64,000 nucleotides of DNA, taken from Epichloe hybrida. Taxonomy: Eukaryota; Ascomycota; Sordariomycetes; Hypocreales; Clavicipitaceae. Both the position numbers and the translations under genes were made by a program. This document shows positions 61,421-64,000 of this stretch, one piece after another. The DNA lies in contig JAFEKR010000001.1 in NCBI GenBank assembly GCA_019022495.1, positions 8,060,001-8,124,000 on the forward strand, in the 5' to 3' direction. Position 1 is the first letter of the stretch. Each line of letters starts with the position of its first letter. The notes under the pieces were generated by a model. It was not told the DNA's origin and made no database searches. It saw only the letters and a list, made by a program, of their open reading frames with translations.

Positions 61421-63250
61421 CCTAGTAAATTAAATCTAGTATTAACTATTAAGAAAGTCTTTTTCTAAGAGGTTTAGAAAGTTATAAAATCTAGAAAGCT
61501 ATTAGTCTAGAGGGTAAAAGTTCTAAAGGAGAAACCTAAATAAACACTAAAAGCTTAAAATACCTTACTCTAGATTTACTATAGTATTTAGGTAAATACT
61601 ACTTTTAGGGCCTAGCTAGGGATATAGTTTTATTTAGTAATAGATACTTTAGACATAGGAACTAGAGGAGTTTTATTTTAGCTAGAAGATATAGAACCTA
61701 GTATAAGCGCTATAGACTTAAATTTTATAAAGGTTTAAATTATTATATAGATATTATATAAATTAGGGGACGCGGAAAAACGCTATATAATACTAGAAAA
61801 AGAAATATTAGCTATTATTATTAAACTAAAAGAGACATAATAGCTAGTTAATAGTTTACCTTATCTATTAAAGGTATACATAGACTATAAAGGGATTATT
61901 AATTTAATAGCAAATCTCTCTAAGGTTTATAGGAAGGTTACTTAATAGGTAAATATTCTATAAGAGTTAAATGTGAAATATATACACTATCCTAATATAA
62001 TAAAAATCATAAAGATCGCGAATAGAATATTATAACTACTAGAGGAACTTAGATTTAATTTATATAAAGTAAAGAGAAAAATAGGAGTTAATATATTCCT
62101 AGCTATAGGAGATTAACTAGTGATAATTTTAATAAATATAATAATTATACTAGAAGGAGAAAGATTAAATAATAAAACTTTAGAAATAGTTAAAACTAAG
62201 CTTTAGGAATAGCTAAACTCTAAATAGTATAAGGAAATTCTTACTTTAATTATTTATAGTCCTTATATAATCCTAACTAAATAATAGAAACTAGTTTAGT
62301 ATTAAGCTTTAAAATATTAAATTATAGACTAAAAACTTTATTATTTAGAACTTAATAAATCCTTAGCTAAATATATAATCTCTAAAGAGGTTTTACTAAA
62401 ACTTTAATAAGCTTATAATATAGTAAGGTATTTTAGCCTAACTATTATAATATAAAAGCTTTATAGGATATATTTCTAGCTAGATAAAGCAAAAGATATT
62501 AAGTCTTACTATTAATCTTATCTTATTTACTAGTAAACTAGAACTAGGTTACTAAGATTAGCTCTAAAAACTATTATAATATTAGAACTATAGGCATTAG
62601 TTATAATAGATTACCTTAGACCTATTACTCCTAAGGCTTAAAATAGAGACTTATATATACTAATTACTATTAACTATATAATAAGGTTTACATTAGGTTA
62701 ATCCTATAATAAAGCTACTAGAGATTTAGTTACCTAGATATAGGATAAAAACTAGAGCTTTATTTTCGGTTAGCTAAGAAGAATATACTATAATAATAGA
62801 TCTCACTTTAAAAATCTAAACTTTAAATTAACTATAGGGAAACATAGTATAATAGTTACTTTTAGACCTATCTCTTATCTATTTTCTATAGGGCTTACTA
62901 AATAAAATATCCGCCTAGTAAAATAATAACTAATAAAGTAAGTAGTTAAAAGGGATAGAGTATTACTTAATTTATAAAACTAAGCTATTTTAAGCATTAT
63001 AGTTATTCTAAATAATTAATTTATATTAAGTATAGGGATAACTCTAGTAATATTAATATTAGGATTTAATCTATTTACTAAACACATAGGAGTTAGTAAT
63101 AATTAAGATAGGATAGACTTATTAGAATTAGAAACTAATCCTATCTTAGTCTAAGAAATAAATCTATAGCACTCTAATTTAAGAGAGAAAAGAAGGGAAT
63201 TAGTTTAAACTTAAAAGGTAAATAATAAGGAGGATTTTTCTAAGTTACTA
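61421..63250 (+). pseudogene. RIP-killed RNase H and integrase of the outer element
   Basis: RNase H landmarks near 61640-61960 are KLGDAEKRYITLEKEILAI and VYIDYKGIINLIANLSKV, followed by ANRIL*LLEELRF, like the usual 'AD-LSR' end. Integrase landmarks from about 62600 are ALVIIDYLRPITPKA*N, LYILITINYIIRFT, ATRDLVT, a relic of the 'DNGSHF' block (YYNNRSHFKNLNF) and VTFRPISY. Stops are of the RIP kind. Confidence 0.75.
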
Positions 63251-63623
63251 TAATAGTTTAAAGTAAGTAATCTTATATAGGAGAAAATTAATAAGGAGAA
63301 TAAGCTAAAGAGAAAGTTCTATAAGACTTAGGGAAAGCTTTTAATAATTAAGAGAAAGTTATTATTAGTATTATATAAGATTAAACCTCTAGATAGAGAA
63401 TAAGGTTAAAAGATTTATATTAATAATCTAAAGATATATATCTTACGCTAGGAAAGACTATAATCTCTAAGACTAAATATATAGGACATAGCTAACTAGG
63501 ATTTAGAGAAGGAGATATAGAATTAATAAGGGATAGAGAATAATAATTAAGAAGGTAAATAGCTTATAGTGTTTTAGAAGAATTATAGTGTTATGGTTAA
63601 TACTATCTTAAAAGAGGCTAGCC

Positions 63624-63739
63624 TATTAAGGTGGAGAATGGCTTAGGTAATGGTTGACCCTAATTATATAGGGCGTAGCTAGAGTACAGACTGAAGAAAT
63701 ACAACCATCATTATCCCCATCATTTTTGGTACCACTTCA
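63624..63739 (+). repeat. 3' LTR of the outer element
   Basis: 116 bp. The start is mutated (TATTAAGGTGGAGAATGG) and the last ~50 bp are clean up to ACCACTTCA, directly followed by the GCTC target duplication. Confidence 0.85.
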
Positions 63740-64000
63740 GCTCCCGACTCGACTCGGTGGGGCGCAATAAGAAGAAGCACGCATGATGGCTCTCGATCCA
63801 TCTTGATCTTGTTAGTATTATTGAATGGCATAAATGCCGACAAAAACCAGCAGTTGGCGATTAAGGCGCTTTCGATGTTGTTATCCTCCAAAAACGACTG
63901 AGGTTGTCATCGTCTATTGGCCAATCAATACCCAGCTTTAAATCCAACGTCCCATACTACATACTGTCACTTCTTCATGGGCACAAAGTTGAGTGAGTAC
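63740..64000. other. unique DNA right of the nest
   Basis: Normal-GC sequence resumes at 63740. Before the insertion this DNA adjoined 34750, upstream of SEC24. An ATG near 63979 is followed by a GTGAGT at 63993, so a first exon of another gene is possible but unprovable at the window end. Confidence 0.4.

Larger units (their letters stand above)
34751..63739 (+). mobile_element. outer LTR retrotransposon hosting a 29 kb nest (about 9.3 kb without inserts)
   Basis: LTRs of 116 bp at 34751-34866 and 63624-63739 start TGTTGAGGTGG (TATTAAGGTGG in the mutated copy) and end in ACTTCA or its mutated form. The flanks GCTC at 34747-34750 and 63740-63743 form a 4 bp target duplication. Removing the inserts at 38771-49128, 50475-57211 and 58867-61415 plus their duplications leaves about 9.3 kb. 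Relics in order are a gag zinc knuckle (about 37750), a probable protease region, RT (57.95-58.86 kb), RNase H (61.6-62.1 kb) and integrase (62.4-63.1 kb). This is Ty3/gypsy order. All frames are riddled with stop codons of the RIP type. Confidence 0.85.

Noticed and set aside
34751..63739. Centromere or rDNA-like AT block
   Set aside because: The AT richness is explained by RIP acting on a defined set of nested transposons with matched ends and duplications. No centromere evidence is visible.

Overview
The window is nuclear DNA from a filamentous ascomycete (Pezizomycotina). The evidence is short 50-200 bp GT-AG introns with CTGAC/CTAAC-like branch points, single-copy conserved eukaryotic genes, and AT-rich blocks whose paired repeats differ almost only by C-to-T and G-to-A changes, the mark of repeat-induced point mutation (RIP). 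The pathogenicity-type MAP kinase is very close to Pmk1/Fmk1 of sordariomycetes, so Sordariomycetes (perhaps Hypocreales) is my best guess; this is inference.

Layout. 1-1583: a short RIP-mutated LTR element cut by the window edge. 1828-20852: a compact housekeeping segment of nine genes: COQ9 (ubiquinone synthesis), SMC6 (SMC5/6 genome-stability complex), an Ecdysoneless/SGT1 protein, a degenerate aminoglycoside-phosphotransferase-like protein, TAN1 (THUMP, tRNA ac4C), pyruvate decarboxylase, ERV1 (mitochondrial sulfhydryl oxidase), HEM4 (uroporphyrinogen-III synthase) and a TLD/OXR1 protein. ERV1 and HEM4 share a divergent promoter. Nearly all needed splicing to read in full; I give exon coordinates for each. 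21732-26164: a transposon island that is mostly not RIP-mutated, with a broken LTR, two foldback/inverted structures, a fragment of a gypsy LTR, and an intact-looking 2.2 kb LTR element (identical LTRs, ATTAG target duplication) that encodes a zinc-finger/glutamine-rich protein. 26874-34346: the Fus3/Kss1/Pmk1-type MAP kinase and SEC24 (COPII coat), separated by a 3.1 kb gene-free stretch.

34751-63739 is one 29 kb, strongly AT-rich, RIP-mutated nest of transposons that I could take apart by pairing terminal repeats with target-site duplications. A ~9.3 kb LTR retrotransposon (116 bp LTRs, GCTC duplication) received three insertions: a ~1.9 kb foldback element with hAT-type ends (CAGAG... termini, 8 bp duplication ATTAAAGG), a 6.7 kb Ty3/gypsy chromovirus (duplication GTACC) and a 2.5 kb non-autonomous LTR element (duplication TTATC). 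The hAT-like element was itself hit by a 7.9 kb chromovirus (duplication GGTTA) and by a 579 bp insertion with a 13 bp duplication. All reverse-transcriptase and integrase genes are dead, full of stop codons of the Trp/Gln-to-stop kind.

The most striking signal is a positional one: in these LTR pairs the outer edge of each element is spared from RIP while the inner-facing half of the same LTR is heavily mutated. The nest starts only 404 bp upstream of the SEC24 start codon. No tRNA, rRNA or CRISPR was recognised.
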